Source: Pelagibacteraceae bacterium AG-359-O02 (lineage in GTDB: Bacteria > Pseudomonadota > Alphaproteobacteria > Pelagibacterales > Pelagibacteraceae). Taken from it: DNA of 50,313 nt. The translations under genes and the position numbers were made by a program. The DNA lies in contig QCEU01000008.1 of the NCBI GenBank assembly GCA_003280485.1, positions 1 through 50,313 of the forward strand, read 5' to 3'. Under the pieces are notes generated by a model. The model made no database searches. It had not been told where the DNA came from and was given only the letters and a program-made list of their open reading frames with translations. Numbering within the stretch: the stretch's first letter is position 1; each line of letters starts with the position of its first letter. Below, piece by piece: positions 34,316-43,178 of the stretch.

Positions 34316-35314
34316 GTGAGCAATATATCTTTAGAGCTAGATGAAATTTATAATTTAGCAAAAAATACCTTTTTAAATAGTGGTTGTGATGATGAAACAG
34401 CAACTATAATGGCAGACTTGGTTACTAAAGCTGAGAAGGATGGATCCTTATCGCATGGTTTATTCAGAGTGCCAGCTTATGTAGCAGGTTTAAAAAGTAA
34501 AAAAATTAATGGAAAAGGCAAACCAGATATAAAAAAAATATCAGCATCAGTTATTAAAGCAAATGGAAATAATTGCTTAGCTCCTGTGGTTTTAAAAAAA
34601 AGTATTCCAGAACTAATTAAACTTGCTAAAGAAAATGGTGTTGCGATTTTAGCTATAACTAATTCTCATCATATGGCAGCTATGTGGCCTGAAACAGAAA
34701 TGATTGCAGAACAAGGTTTAGTCGCCTTTGCATGTACATCATACAAACCTGCTGTAGCGCCAGCTGGAGCAATCAAGCCTTTGTTTGGAACAAATCCAAT
34801 ATCATTTGCTTGGCCGAGAAAAAATAAACCTCCAGTCGTTTATGATATGGCAACAGCATCAATGGCAATGGGTGAAGTTCAAGTTGCTAAAAGAGAGGGT
34901 CATAAAGTTCCATTAGGAACAGGACTAACAAAAGAGGGAAAAGATACAACTGATCCTGCTGAGATTGCAGATGGGGGTGTTTTATTGCCTTTCGGTGGCT
35001 ATAAAGGCTCAGGGATTGCGATGATGGTCGAATTGCTTGCAGGTGCCTTAGTAGGGGATAATTTCAGTTTTGAGACAGCTGAGAAGGATAATAATGATGG
35101 AGGTCCTCCAAGTGGTGGAGAGTTCATTTTAGCCATATCTCCAGATAAATTATCACAAAATAATTGGGACGAACATTCATCAAAATTTTTTGAAAAAATG
35201 AAATCGATGGGTGATGTCAGACTTCCTGGTGAAAGAAGACATAAGAATAGATTAGATAAAGGACCTAGACATATTAATGAGGATCTAGTTAATAAAATTA
35301 AATCTTTAATTTAA
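34316..35314 (+). CDS. Ldh2-family NAD(P)-dependent oxidoreductase (possible delta1-piperideine-2-carboxylate reductase)
   Basis: A 332-residue member of the malate/L-lactate dehydrogenase type 2 family, distinct from ordinary Rossmann dehydrogenases. SHGLFRVPAYVAGL, NSHHMAAMWPETE (catalytic His region), GTNPISFAWPR and LLPFGGYKGSGIAMMVELL are the family's cofactor and active-site segments. The last stretch and GPRHINEDL resemble the cyclic-imine reductases DpkA more than malate dehydrogenases, but substrate cannot be fixed. The start is GTG at 34316; a nearby ATG at 34312 is out of frame. Convergent with xth, overlapping by 9 bases. Confidence 0.82.
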   Translation: MSNISLELDEIYNLAKNTFLNSGCDDETATIMADLVTKAEKDGSLSHGLFRVPAYVAGLKSKKINGKGKPDIKKISASVIKANGNNCLAPVVLKKSIPELIKLAKENGVAILAITNSHHMAAMWPETEMIAEQGLVAFACTSYKPAVAPAGAIKPLFGTNPISFAWPRKNKPPVVYDMATASMAMGEVQVAKREGHKVPLGTGLTKEGKDTTDPAEIADGGVLLPFGGYKGSGIAMMVELLAGALVGDNFSFETAEKDNNDGGPPSGGEFILAISPDKLSQNNWDEHSSKFFEKMKSMGDVRLPGERRHKNRLDKGPRHINEDLVNKIKSLI

Positions 35315-36082
35315 TTCTAATTCGATCGGTGTATGATCAGATGGTTTTTCTCTACCTCTTGGATATTTATTAACTCTAACTTCTTTAATACTATTCAACA
35401 AAGTGTTAGTCACTAAAAAGTGATCAATCCTCATTCCATTATTTTTTTGCCAAGCACCACTTGTATAATCCCAAAAAGTATATTCCTCTTTATCTGGATA
35501 AATATATCTAAATGCATCGTGAAATCCTAAATTAAACATTTCTCTTAATTTTTTCCTAATCTCAATTCTAAAAAGAGCGTCATTTTCATATCCCTTAGGG
35601 TCGTGAACATCTTCAGCAGAAGGTATTATGTTAAAGTCACCTGCGATAATTATATTATCGTAACTTTTTAAAAGTGTTTTAAGTTTTTTTATTAAACTGG
35701 ATAGCCAATATAATTTGTAATCATATTTTTCAGTGTCAACCGGGTTACCATTTGGTGTATAGATATTTATAATTTTAATAATTTTAGATTTATATTTTGC
35801 ATCTGCTGTAATTATTCTCGATTGTTTGTTTTTATCTTTAAATATATCTTTTTCGATTTTATCTAATTTTTTTTTAGATAGTATAGCAACGCCGTTGTAA
35901 CTTTTTTGTCCAAATACATAACTTTCATATTTTAATTTTTTTATATCATCAAACGGATAAGTTTCCTCTTGAGTTTTTATTTCTTGAGTTAATACAATGT
36001 CAGGATTGAACTTTTTTAAGTATTCTTGAACATTAAGTATTCTTGCTCTAATAGAATTTACATTCCATGAGCTAATGATCAT
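35306..36082 (-). CDS. xth: Exodeoxyribonuclease III / AP endonuclease
   Basis: A 258-residue EEP-superfamily nuclease. Motifs in order are ISSWNVNSIRARI, the catalytic Glu in LTQEIKTQ, YNGVAIL, GDFNIIPSAEDVHDP, MRIDHFLVT and the final SDHTPIE. It cuts at abasic sites and trims 3' ends in base-excision repair. The start at 36082 is chosen because the family begins with this MxISSWN segment and its ATG overlaps the erpA stop by one base; a longer frame would add ten unconserved residues inside erpA. Confidence 0.92.
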   Translation of the reverse strand: MIISSWNVNSIRARILNVQEYLKKFNPDIVLTQEIKTQEETYPFDDIKKLKYESYVFGQKSYNGVAILSKKKLDKIEKDIFKDKNKQSRIITADAKYKSKIIKIINIYTPNGNPVDTEKYDYKLYWLSSLIKKLKTLLKSYDNIIIAGDFNIIPSAEDVHDPKGYENDALFRIEIRKKLREMFNLGFHDAFRYIYPDKEEYTFWDYTSGAWQKNNGMRIDHFLVTNTLLNSIKEVRVNKYPRGREKPSDHTPIELELN

Positions 36083-36399
36083 TAAAGAGAAAATGAAACA
36101 CCACAACCGCAAGATGATTTGCTTTGTGGGTTATTTATTTTAAATTGGTCTCCGATTAATTCTTTTACAAAATCAACTTCTGACCCTTTCAATAGATCTG
36201 CTGAAGTTTTATCGATTAAAATATTATCTTGTCTTAAATCGTCGTCTTGAGGTGTTTTATCAAAGGAGAAATCGTACTGAAATCCAGAGCATCCACCACC
36301 TTTGATAGCGATTCTAAAAAAAGAACCTTCATCCTTCGTTGATAAAAGGTTATTGATTTGTTTTAACGCATTATCTGTAAATTTAATTTCTTTAATCAT
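36082..36399 (-). CDS. erpA: A-type iron-sulfur carrier (ErpA/IscA family)
   Basis: A 105-residue protein with the three cluster-binding cysteines: one in IKGGGCSGFQYDF and two in the C-terminal SSCGCGVSF. FTDNALKQI at the start and GSEVDFVKELIGDQFKINNP complete the HesB-like fold. It delivers Fe-S clusters to apoproteins. In alphaproteobacteria this gene sits divergent from dgt and upstream of xth, exactly as here. ErpA and IscA cannot be separated on sequence alone. Confidence 0.9.
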   Translation of the reverse strand: MIKEIKFTDNALKQINNLLSTKDEGSFFRIAIKGGGCSGFQYDFSFDKTPQDDDLRQDNILIDKTSADLLKGSEVDFVKELIGDQFKINNPQSKSSCGCGVSFSL

Positions 36400-36449
36400 T
36401 ATTTATCGCTGTTATTACTAATATAATTAATATTTGCCATTTTTAAAGA

Positions 36450-37568
36450 ATGAATAATTACTCAAAATTAGGTTTTTTTACGTCAAAAGGTCGTTTAGTT
36501 TTTGAGCCAAATAGCATTTTCAGAACGCCATTTCAAAGAGATCGAGATAGAATTATTCATTCCGCATCATTTAGAAGATTAAAGCACAAAACCCAAGTTT
36601 TTGTTAATACAGAAGGTGACCATTATAGAACGAGAATAACTCATTCATTAGAAGTTGCTCAAATTGCAAGATCAATATCTAGATATTTGAATTTAAATGA
36701 TGATTTAGTTGAAACACTAAGTCTAGCCCATGATATGGGACATACTCCATTTGGACATGCTGGTGAGGAAGCCTTGAATGAATCAATGACCATGCATGGT
36801 GGTTTTGATCATAATCTTCAAACCTTAAGAATAGTCATGTTCTTAGAAAATAAATACTTAAAGTTTAAAGGTTTAAATTTAACAATTGAAACACTGGATG
36901 GCCTTTTAAAACATAACGGACCAATAAGTAATATTGATAAAATAAATAAAATAATTGGAGCCAAAAAATTTAAACAAAAAATTAATTTTAAAAACAATTC
37001 TTCTCTTGAGGCACAGATTGCAGCTATATCTGATGACATAGCCTATAATAATCATGATATACAAGATGGAATTAAGGCTAAATTGTTTTCTCTAAATCAA
37101 TTGTGTGAAATTAATTTTTTTAAACAAATTTATAAATCCTATAAAACAAAAATTAATCGTTCAAATAAAGATATAATTGTTTATCAAATTATAAGAGACT
37201 CTATAAATTTAATGGTGCAAGATGTAATTAAAAATAGTATTAAAAATTTAAAAAAAAATAAGATCAATACTAAAAGAGACGTTCAAATGTACAAAGATAA
37301 AATAATTAATTTCTCTAGTAAATTTTTATCAATAGAAAACGAGGTTAAAAATTTTTTAAAAATAAATATGTATAATAATAAGACTGTGCAATTGAAAAAT
37401 AATCGTGGAAAAAAAATAGTAGAAAATTTATTTAAAATAATAGAAAAGAAACCAAAAAAGTTTATTATTAATAAATTTATAGATAAAAATAAATATAGAG
37501 CAATTTCTGATTATATATCAGGAATGACTGACAGATACGCAATACAATTATATAAGTCATACAAATGA
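36450..37568 (+). CDS. dgt: Deoxyguanosinetriphosphate triphosphohydrolase-like protein
   Basis: A 372-residue HD-domain dNTP triphosphohydrolase. RTPFQRDRDRIIHSASFRRLKHKTQVF is the family start; the HD metal site uses the His in RITHSLEV, the HD pair in LAHDMGHTPFGHAG and the Asp in SDDIAYNNHD. The C-terminus (DYISGMTDRYAI) is also typical. It splits dNTPs to deoxynucleoside and triphosphate, controlling nucleotide pools. Overlaps argS by 4 bases. Confidence 0.93.
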   Translation: MNNYSKLGFFTSKGRLVFEPNSIFRTPFQRDRDRIIHSASFRRLKHKTQVFVNTEGDHYRTRITHSLEVAQIARSISRYLNLNDDLVETLSLAHDMGHTPFGHAGEEALNESMTMHGGFDHNLQTLRIVMFLENKYLKFKGLNLTIETLDGLLKHNGPISNIDKINKIIGAKKFKQKINFKNNSSLEAQIAAISDDIAYNNHDIQDGIKAKLFSLNQLCEINFFKQIYKSYKTKINRSNKDIIVYQIIRDSINLMVQDVIKNSIKNLKKNKINTKRDVQMYKDKIINFSSKFLSIENEVKNFLKINMYNNKTVQLKNNRGKKIVENLFKIIEKKPKKFIINKFIDKNKYRAISDYISGMTDRYAIQLYKSYK

Positions 37569-39295
37569 ATATATTTGAAAATTATTTATTAAAGATAGAA
37601 AAAATTATTAAATCCGCCTACAAAAATAATTTGTTAGAGTTGCCAGATAATTTATCAGGTATCAATGTTGATATTCCACCTGCAAAATTTACTGGAGATA
37701 TTTCCACAAATGTTGCAATGGTTTTATCCAAAATTAATAAAAAATCTCCACTAGAACTTGCTAAGCAGATAGCTGACCTAATAAAAGATAGTGATAACAA
37801 TATTGATGAAATTAGCATTGAAAAACCAGGTTTTATTAATCTAAAATTTAAAAATGAATTTTGGAATGGCTTTATACTAGATGTCTTAAATAATTCATCA
37901 TATGGAAGTAGCATTAGTGGAAAAAAAAATAGTTATTTAGTAGAATTTGTATCTGCAAATCCGACTGGACCTTTACACGTAGGCCATTCAAGAGGTGCCA
38001 TACTTGGTGATGTAATATCTAATCTTTTATCTTTTAACGGTCATAAAGTTACCAAAGAATATTATGTTAATGATTATGGAAATCAAATCTCTCATTTTAC
38101 AAAATCAGTTTATTTAAGAATAAAAGAAATTCTTTATGATGAAACTTTTCCGATAGACGATAAGGAATTATATCCTGGAGACTATCTTATAGATATAGCA
38201 AAAAAAATAATTTCAAAAAATAAAGATTTAGATTTCAAAAACTTTGAATCAGTTTCAGAAAAACTAAAAAAACTTTCAATACAAGAATCTTTAAAATTAA
38301 TAAAAATAAATTTAGAAAATCTTGGTATAAAGCATGATAATTTTGCAAGTGAAACTGATGTAATAAATAATAATGAAGTTGATGAAGTAATAAAAAATTT
38401 AAAAGAAAAAAAATATATTTATGAAGGAAAAATTAAAGCACCTGAGGGAGAAAGTAATGAAAACTGGATAGAAAGAGAGCAATTATTGTTTAAATCTACA
38501 GACTTTGGTGATGATAAAGATAGAGCTCTACAAAAAGAAGACAAATCTTGGACATACTTTGCCAGTGATGTTGCTTATCATAATACAAAATTAAAAAGAA
38601 ATTTTAATATTCTAATTAATATTCTTGGCGCTGATCACGCTGGTTATATTAAAAGAATTACTTCAGTGGTTGAGGCATTATCAGGTGAAAAAAATAAATT
38701 AATTTGCAAAGTAAGTCAGTTAGTAAAACTAATTAAGGATAAAAAACCTTTTAAAATGTCTAAAAGAAAAGGTGATTATATCACTATAGAGGATCTTATT
38801 AATGAAGTTGGTAAGGATGCAACAAGGTTTATTATGTTAAGCAGAAGTAGTGATGCAGAAATTGATTTTGATTTTGACAAAGTAAAAGAAAAATCTAAAG
38901 AAAACCCAATTTATTATGTTCAGTATGCATATGCTAGAATATCGTCTGTGTTTAGAAATACCAAAAATGATATAAATAATAATCTTGAGACAAAGAATTC
39001 AGATTTTAACTTTGGCAATGAAGAAATAAAACTATTTAAAAAAATTAGTGAATGGCCTAAATGTGTTGAAGTTTCTTCAGAAAAATTAGAACCACATAGA
39101 ATTTCAGTTTATCTATATGATTTAGCCTCTGAGTTCCATTCTTATTGGAATATGGGCAAGGAAGATGTTTCTAAAAGATTTATCGATCAAGATAATACAA
39201 TTCAAATAGAAAAACTAGTTTTCTTAAAATCTATAGCCAATACTTTGAAAACAGGTATGAATATTTTGGGTGTAGACACCCCTGAAAAAATGTAA
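37565..39295 (+). CDS. argS: Arginyl-tRNA synthetase
   Basis: A 576-residue class I synthetase. The N-terminal Add1 domain is followed by EFVSANPTGPLHVGHSRGA with the HIGH-type motif, the long Rossmann insertion, ILGADHAGYIKRI and FKMSKRKGDYIT as the KMSKS region, and a DALR anticodon-binding C-terminus ending with GMNILGVDTPE. Complete, of usual length, and overlapping dgt by 4 bases and the next gene by 1. Confidence 0.95.
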   Translation: MNIFENYLLKIEKIIKSAYKNNLLELPDNLSGINVDIPPAKFTGDISTNVAMVLSKINKKSPLELAKQIADLIKDSDNNIDEISIEKPGFINLKFKNEFWNGFILDVLNNSSYGSSISGKKNSYLVEFVSANPTGPLHVGHSRGAILGDVISNLLSFNGHKVTKEYYVNDYGNQISHFTKSVYLRIKEILYDETFPIDDKELYPGDYLIDIAKKIISKNKDLDFKNFESVSEKLKKLSIQESLKLIKINLENLGIKHDNFASETDVINNNEVDEVIKNLKEKKYIYEGKIKAPEGESNENWIEREQLLFKSTDFGDDKDRALQKEDKSWTYFASDVAYHNTKLKRNFNILINILGADHAGYIKRITSVVEALSGEKNKLICKVSQLVKLIKDKKPFKMSKRKGDYITIEDLINEVGKDATRFIMLSRSSDAEIDFDFDKVKEKSKENPIYYVQYAYARISSVFRNTKNDINNNLETKNSDFNFGNEEIKLFKKISEWPKCVEVSSEKLEPHRISVYLYDLASEFHSYWNMGKEDVSKRFIDQDNTIQIEKLVFLKSIANTLKTGMNILGVDTPEKM

Positions 39296-39558
39296 TGATT
39301 AAAGAACTAAAGTATCTTTTTTTTCTTATTATAATTTTCTTCTTTATTTTTTTTACTGCCAGATACTATTTTTCTGATGAAAATATTAAGAAATCTTACA
39401 GATCACTTTCTTCAATTGATGAAAAAATTAATAATATAGAAAAAGATCTTATATTATTAGAAAATGATACAGAAAATATTATTGAATATGTAGAATTTAA
39501 AAATAATAAGAAAAAAAATAAATATTCTTTTTGGGAACTTCTTTATAATGACAAATAA
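39295..39558 (+). CDS. Small membrane-anchored protein between argS and nagZ
   Basis: An 87-residue protein with one strong N-terminal membrane helix (about residues 8-25, nearly all Leu/Ile/Phe) and a charged, probably coiled-coil tail of about 60 residues. In many alphaproteobacteria a larger SPOR-domain cell-wall protein occupies this place between argS and nagZ; no SPOR domain is visible here, so this may be a reduced remnant or an unrelated anchor. Overlaps argS by 1 base and the nagZ start by 11 bases. Confidence 0.65.
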   Translation: MIKELKYLFFLIIIFFFIFFTARYYFSDENIKKSYRSLSSIDEKINNIEKDLILLENDTENIIEYVEFKNNKKKNKYSFWELLYNDK

Positions 39559-40502
39559 ATTTCATAGATCATTTATATGTGGAATAAAAGGTAAATATCT
39601 TACCCAAAAGGAAATAAGTTTTTTAAAAAAAATATAAACCATGGGGAATTATTTTATTTTCTAGAAATATAAATTCTATAAATCAAACTCAAGAATTAAC
39701 AAATTCCATTAAAAAAATTTTTAAAAATAAAAATTATCCTATTATGATAGATGAGGAGGGTGGTAGAGTTAGTAGATTAAGAAAATTTATTGATAATTCT
39801 ATTTTTTCAGCTGAATATTTTGGAAATCTTTTTAATAAAGATAAAAAAAAATTTTTTATTTACTATAACGTTTATGTTAAACAAATTACATATCTCTTAA
39901 AATTATTAGGTATAAATATCAACACAGTTCCAGTTCTAGACCTTAAAAGAAAAAATTTTCATAAGATTGTTGATGATAGATCATTTTCAAGTAACAAAAA
40001 AATAGTTTCAACAATGGGAGATATTTGTATCAATCATTTTCATAAAAATGGTGTTGCAACAGTAATCAAGCACATACCAGGTCATGGTTTAGCTAAAGTC
40101 GACAGTCATAAAAATCTACCTAAAATAAACAAAAATGAGGATTATTTAGTTAAAAATGACTTTTATACTTTTAAAAACAAAAAAGCATTAATCGCAATGA
40201 CAGGCCATTTACTTTTTCAAAAAATTGATCCACAAAATAATGTTACTCATTCAAAAAAAATTATTAGTTTAATAAGAAATAAAATAAAATTTAAAAATCT
40301 AATTTTAACAGACGATCTTTCAATGAAAGCTTTAAAAGATAAACTTGATGTTAGAGTAAAAAAATCTTTTTTAGCCGGATGCAATTTAGCCTTACATTGC
40401 AATGGAAATTTAAGTGAAATGGTTACAGTTGCACAAAATTCACCAAAATTAGACAAATTCGTAACAAAAAAAACATCACAATTAATAAAAATTATAGGTT
40501 AG
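39548..40502 (+). pseudogene. nagZ: Beta-N-acetylhexosaminidase NagZ (GH3), broken by a +1 frameshift
   Basis: The first segment (ATG at 39548) encodes the NagZ start, with FICGIKGKYLTQKEISFLKK, and stops at 39637. One frame over, the sequence continues YKPWGIILFSRNI, then IDEEGGRVSRLR, VIKHIPGHG (catalytic His loop) and LTDDLSMKAL (nucleophile Asp). The join lies in eight A residues at 39625-39632; with seven the frame runs through as one enzyme of about 317 residues. NagZ removes GlcNAc from muropeptides in peptidoglycan recycling. Apart from the extra A the gene looks intact, so a recent change, a sequence error or slippage expression are all possible. Internal start at 39744 would drop the first barrel strands and is unlikely to be functional. 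Confidence 0.85.
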
Positions 40503-40513
40503 AGTAATTTAAA

Positions 40514-41248
40514 ATGTCCGATGATTCTTTAGACTTTAATGTAAATTTAAATAATTTTAGTGGTTCCCTTGAAATATTGCTCGATCTTGCTAAATCGCAA
40601 AAAGTTGATTTAGAAGAAATTTCTATTACAAAACTTGCTGATCAATTTCATCAATATCTAACAGAAAAAGAAAATATAAATTTAGAAATAGCTTCTGAGT
40701 ATTTGTTAATGGCAACTTGGCTTACTTATTTGAAATCAAAATTATTACTTCCTGAAACCGATGAGGAGGAGTTCAAAGCTTTTGAAGTTGCTGAGAAACT
40801 TAAATTACAATTAAAAAAATTAGAATTAATTAGATTATTATCGTCTCAAATGTTAGATAGAAAAAGATTAGGTAGAGATGTTTTTATGCGTGGCTCTAAA
40901 AGTGGTGTAAAGTCGATATACGACAAAAAAGTTTCTTTAACATTATTTGAATTATTAAAGGCATACTCTGGGATAGTAATGACTAAAGATTTTCATACTA
41001 TCAACATACCTAAACTTCCTGTTTTTACTACTGAAGATGCTATTAAAAGAATAAAAGAGTTCTTTGGTACGCTCAATGATTGGAAAAATTTGTCTGAGTT
41101 GGTTCCCTCTGGATTTAACAAGTCTCCTAATTTAAAAAGAACAGGTAGAGCAGGAATTTTTGCTGGCTCTTTAGAATTGGTAAAAGAAGGAAATATATCT
41201 TTAAAACAAAAAGAATTATTCGATGATATCTATGTTAAGGAAAATTAA
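40514..41248 (+). CDS. scpA: Segregation and condensation protein ScpA
   Basis: A 244-residue kleisin. The N-terminus (NNFSGSLEILLDLAKSQKVDL and ITKLADQFHQYL) binds the Smc neck and the C-terminal winged helix, here near residues 170-240, binds the Smc head. It shapes the chromosome with Smc and ScpB. One-base overlap with scpB gives stoichiometric synthesis. Confidence 0.92.
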   Translation: MSDDSLDFNVNLNNFSGSLEILLDLAKSQKVDLEEISITKLADQFHQYLTEKENINLEIASEYLLMATWLTYLKSKLLLPETDEEEFKAFEVAEKLKLQLKKLELIRLLSSQMLDRKRLGRDVFMRGSKSGVKSIYDKKVSLTLFELLKAYSGIVMTKDFHTINIPKLPVFTTEDAIKRIKEFFGTLNDWKNLSELVPSGFNKSPNLKRTGRAGIFAGSLELVKEGNISLKQKELFDDIYVKEN

Positions 41249-41937
41249 TGAGCAAAATTAAAAAAAATAATATTGTAAGTTTTCCAACTAAACTCACTGA
41301 TGTAGAAAGAGAGATTGAGGCTATTGTATTCGCTGCTGCTGAACCTCTTTCAGTTGAAACAATAGAGTCAAAATTATCTAAACAAACAGATATTCAGCAA
41401 TCACTGGAAAAGTTAAGAGATTTTTACTCAAATAGAGGTATTAATTTGATTTGCATATCTAATAAATGGTCATTTAGAACTGCAGTTAATTTATCTTCTT
41501 TAATGTCAGAACAAAAAACTGTTGAAAAAAAATTATCTAGAGCTGCAATCGAAACTCTTGCTATTATTGTCTATCATCAACCTGTTACAAGGTCTGAAAT
41601 CGAGGAGATAAGAGGTGTAGCTTTTGGAACTAATACCTTGGAAATTCTAATGGAGTTAAATTGGGTTAAACATGAAGGTAGAAAAAATGTTCCAGGCAAA
41701 CCAATACAATATGGAACTACAGATGAATTCTTAAGTCATTTTAATCTACAAAAATTATCTGATTTGCCAACTGTTAATGAATTAGGTTCGGCAGGCCTTA
41801 TTGATACATCAAGTGTAGACTCTTCAATATTTGGAACAGGCAAATTTTTTAAAGAAAAACAAGTTGATAAAAAGGAAAATATTTATTCTGATATTGATGA
41901 AATGTTAAGTAGTACCCTCAAATCTGACGAAACCTAA
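41248..41937 (+). CDS. scpB: Segregation and condensation protein ScpB
   Basis: A 229-residue protein with two winged-helix domains; EIEAIVFAAAEPLS opens the first and AAIETLAIIVYHQPVTRSEIEEIRGV with GRKNVPGKPIQYGTTDEFL forms the second, both standard for ScpB. A charged C-terminal tail of about 45 residues follows. Partner of ScpA in the Smc complex. Confidence 0.93.
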   Translation: MSKIKKNNIVSFPTKLTDVEREIEAIVFAAAEPLSVETIESKLSKQTDIQQSLEKLRDFYSNRGINLICISNKWSFRTAVNLSSLMSEQKTVEKKLSRAAIETLAIIVYHQPVTRSEIEEIRGVAFGTNTLEILMELNWVKHEGRKNVPGKPIQYGTTDEFLSHFNLQKLSDLPTVNELGSAGLIDTSSVDSSIFGTGKFFKEKQVDKKENIYSDIDEMLSSTLKSDET

Positions 41938-41980
41938 AAAATCACTTTTAATAAATCAATAATAAGGTTATAAATAATTT

Positions 41981-42178
41981 ATGAGTATAGGATTTTGGCA
42001 AATAGCAATTGTAGTAATTTTAGTAGTGTTACTTTTTGGCAGAGGAAAAATCTCTAGCCTGATGGGTGATGTTGCTAAAGGGATCAAAAGTTTTAAAAAA
42101 GGTATGGCTACAGATGTTACTGATGAAGACCAAACTAAAAATATTTCAGATAATCAAGACTCTAATAAAAAAGAATAA
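41981..42178 (+). CDS. tatA: Twin-arginine translocase subunit TatA
   Basis: A 65-residue protein: one membrane helix ([18 protein letters not shown]), the FGRGKISSL hinge, an amphipathic helix ([14 protein letters not shown]) and an acidic tail. It forms the pore of the Tat export system for folded proteins. Followed 3 bases later by tatB. Confidence 0.93.
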   Translation: MSIGFWQIAIVVILVVLLFGRGKISSLMGDVAKGIKSFKKGMATDVTDEDQTKNISDNQDSNKKE

Positions 42179-42181
42179 CAA

Positions 42182-42415
42182 ATGCCGTCAATTGGCTGGC
42201 TAGAAATACTAATCATAGTCTCAATAGCAATTATTGTAGTAGGTCCTAAAGATTTTCCTTACATGTTAAAAAAAATTGGTTCATGGATTGGTTCAGCTAA
42301 AAGATATGTTCGTGATGTCCAAGGACAAGTCAGTGATTTAACAAATGAAACTCTAAATACTGATATAAACGAAAAACCTAAATCTGAAAATAAAGAGAAA
42401 AAAAAAGATGAGTAA
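42182..42415 (+). CDS. tatB: Twin-arginine translocase subunit TatB
   Basis: A 77-residue protein with the TatB start IGWLEILIIVSIAIIVVGPKD, where the Glu in the membrane helix and the VGPKD hinge distinguish it from TatA, then the amphipathic helix and a charged tail. Short compared with enterobacterial TatB, but usual for compact alphaproteobacteria. Overlaps tatC by 8 bases. Confidence 0.92.
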   Translation: MPSIGWLEILIIVSIAIIVVGPKDFPYMLKKIGSWIGSAKRYVRDVQGQVSDLTNETLNTDINEKPKSENKEKKKDE

Positions 42416-43178
42416 GGATAAAGAGGGAAGTTTCATAAGTCATTTAACCGAATTAAGAAAAAGATTAATAAACTCGTTTATATTTTTGGCTATTTTATTT
42501 GTAATTTGTTATTATTTTTCTGAGTACATTTATGGATTTTTAGTTGAACCATATGCAAATGCAGTAAAGGATGACGACACAAACAGAAGATTAATATTTA
42601 CTGCTCTTCAAGAAACATTTCTAACATACTTAAAGGTTTCTTTTTTTGCTGCTTTTTTTATCACAAGCCCATTTATACTAATCCAAATTTGGAAATTTAT
42701 AGCACCTGGACTGTATAATCATGAAAAGAAAGCTATAATGCCTTACTTAGTGGTGACTCCAATCCTATTCTTGCTTGGAGGAATGTTAGTTTATTATCTA
42801 ATAATGCCTTTAGCTATAAAGTTCTTTTTATCCTTCGAGAGTTTAGGGGCAGCTACAAATTTACCAATTCAACTAGAAGCTAAAGTAAACGAGTATTTGT
42901 CATTAGTAATGAAGCTTATTTTTGCATTTGGATTAAGTTTTCAATTACCAGTAGTATTAAGTTTATTAGCTAGAATTGGAGTTGTGAATTCTACATTTCT
43001 TAAAGAGAGAAGAAAATATGTTGTTGTAATTATATTCGCAGCAGCAGCTATTTTAACGCCACCAGATCCAATCACACAAATTGGATTAGGTATACCCTTA
43101 TTAATTTTATATGAATTATCAATAATATCAGTAGGAATAATTGAAAAGAAAGCGGCAGAAAAAAATGCACAATATTAA
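42408..43178 (+). CDS. tatC: Twin-arginine translocase subunit TatC
   Basis: A 256-residue six-helix membrane protein, the Tat signal receptor. The N-terminus has SHLTELRKRLINS, the family signature that binds the twin-arginine peptide, and FITSPFILIQIWKFIAPGL lies after the second helix. RRKYVVVIIFAAAAILTPPDPITQ is the usual late-helix motif. The 3' end overlaps serS by 14 bases. Confidence 0.95.
   Translation: MSKDKEGSFISHLTELRKRLINSFIFLAILFVICYYFSEYIYGFLVEPYANAVKDDDTNRRLIFTALQETFLTYLKVSFFAAFFITSPFILIQIWKFIAPGLYNHEKKAIMPYLVVTPILFLLGGMLVYYLIMPLAIKFFLSFESLGAATNLPIQLEAKVNEYLSLVMKLIFAFGLSFQLPVVLSLLARIGVVNSTFLKERRKYVVVIIFAAAAILTPPDPITQIGLGIPLLILYELSIISVGIIEKKAAEKNAQY

Noticed and set aside
36083-36112. 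Ten-residue extension of exonuclease III into erpA
   Set aside because: The family begins at the MIISSWN segment, and the ATG at 36082 overlaps the erpA stop in the style of this genome.
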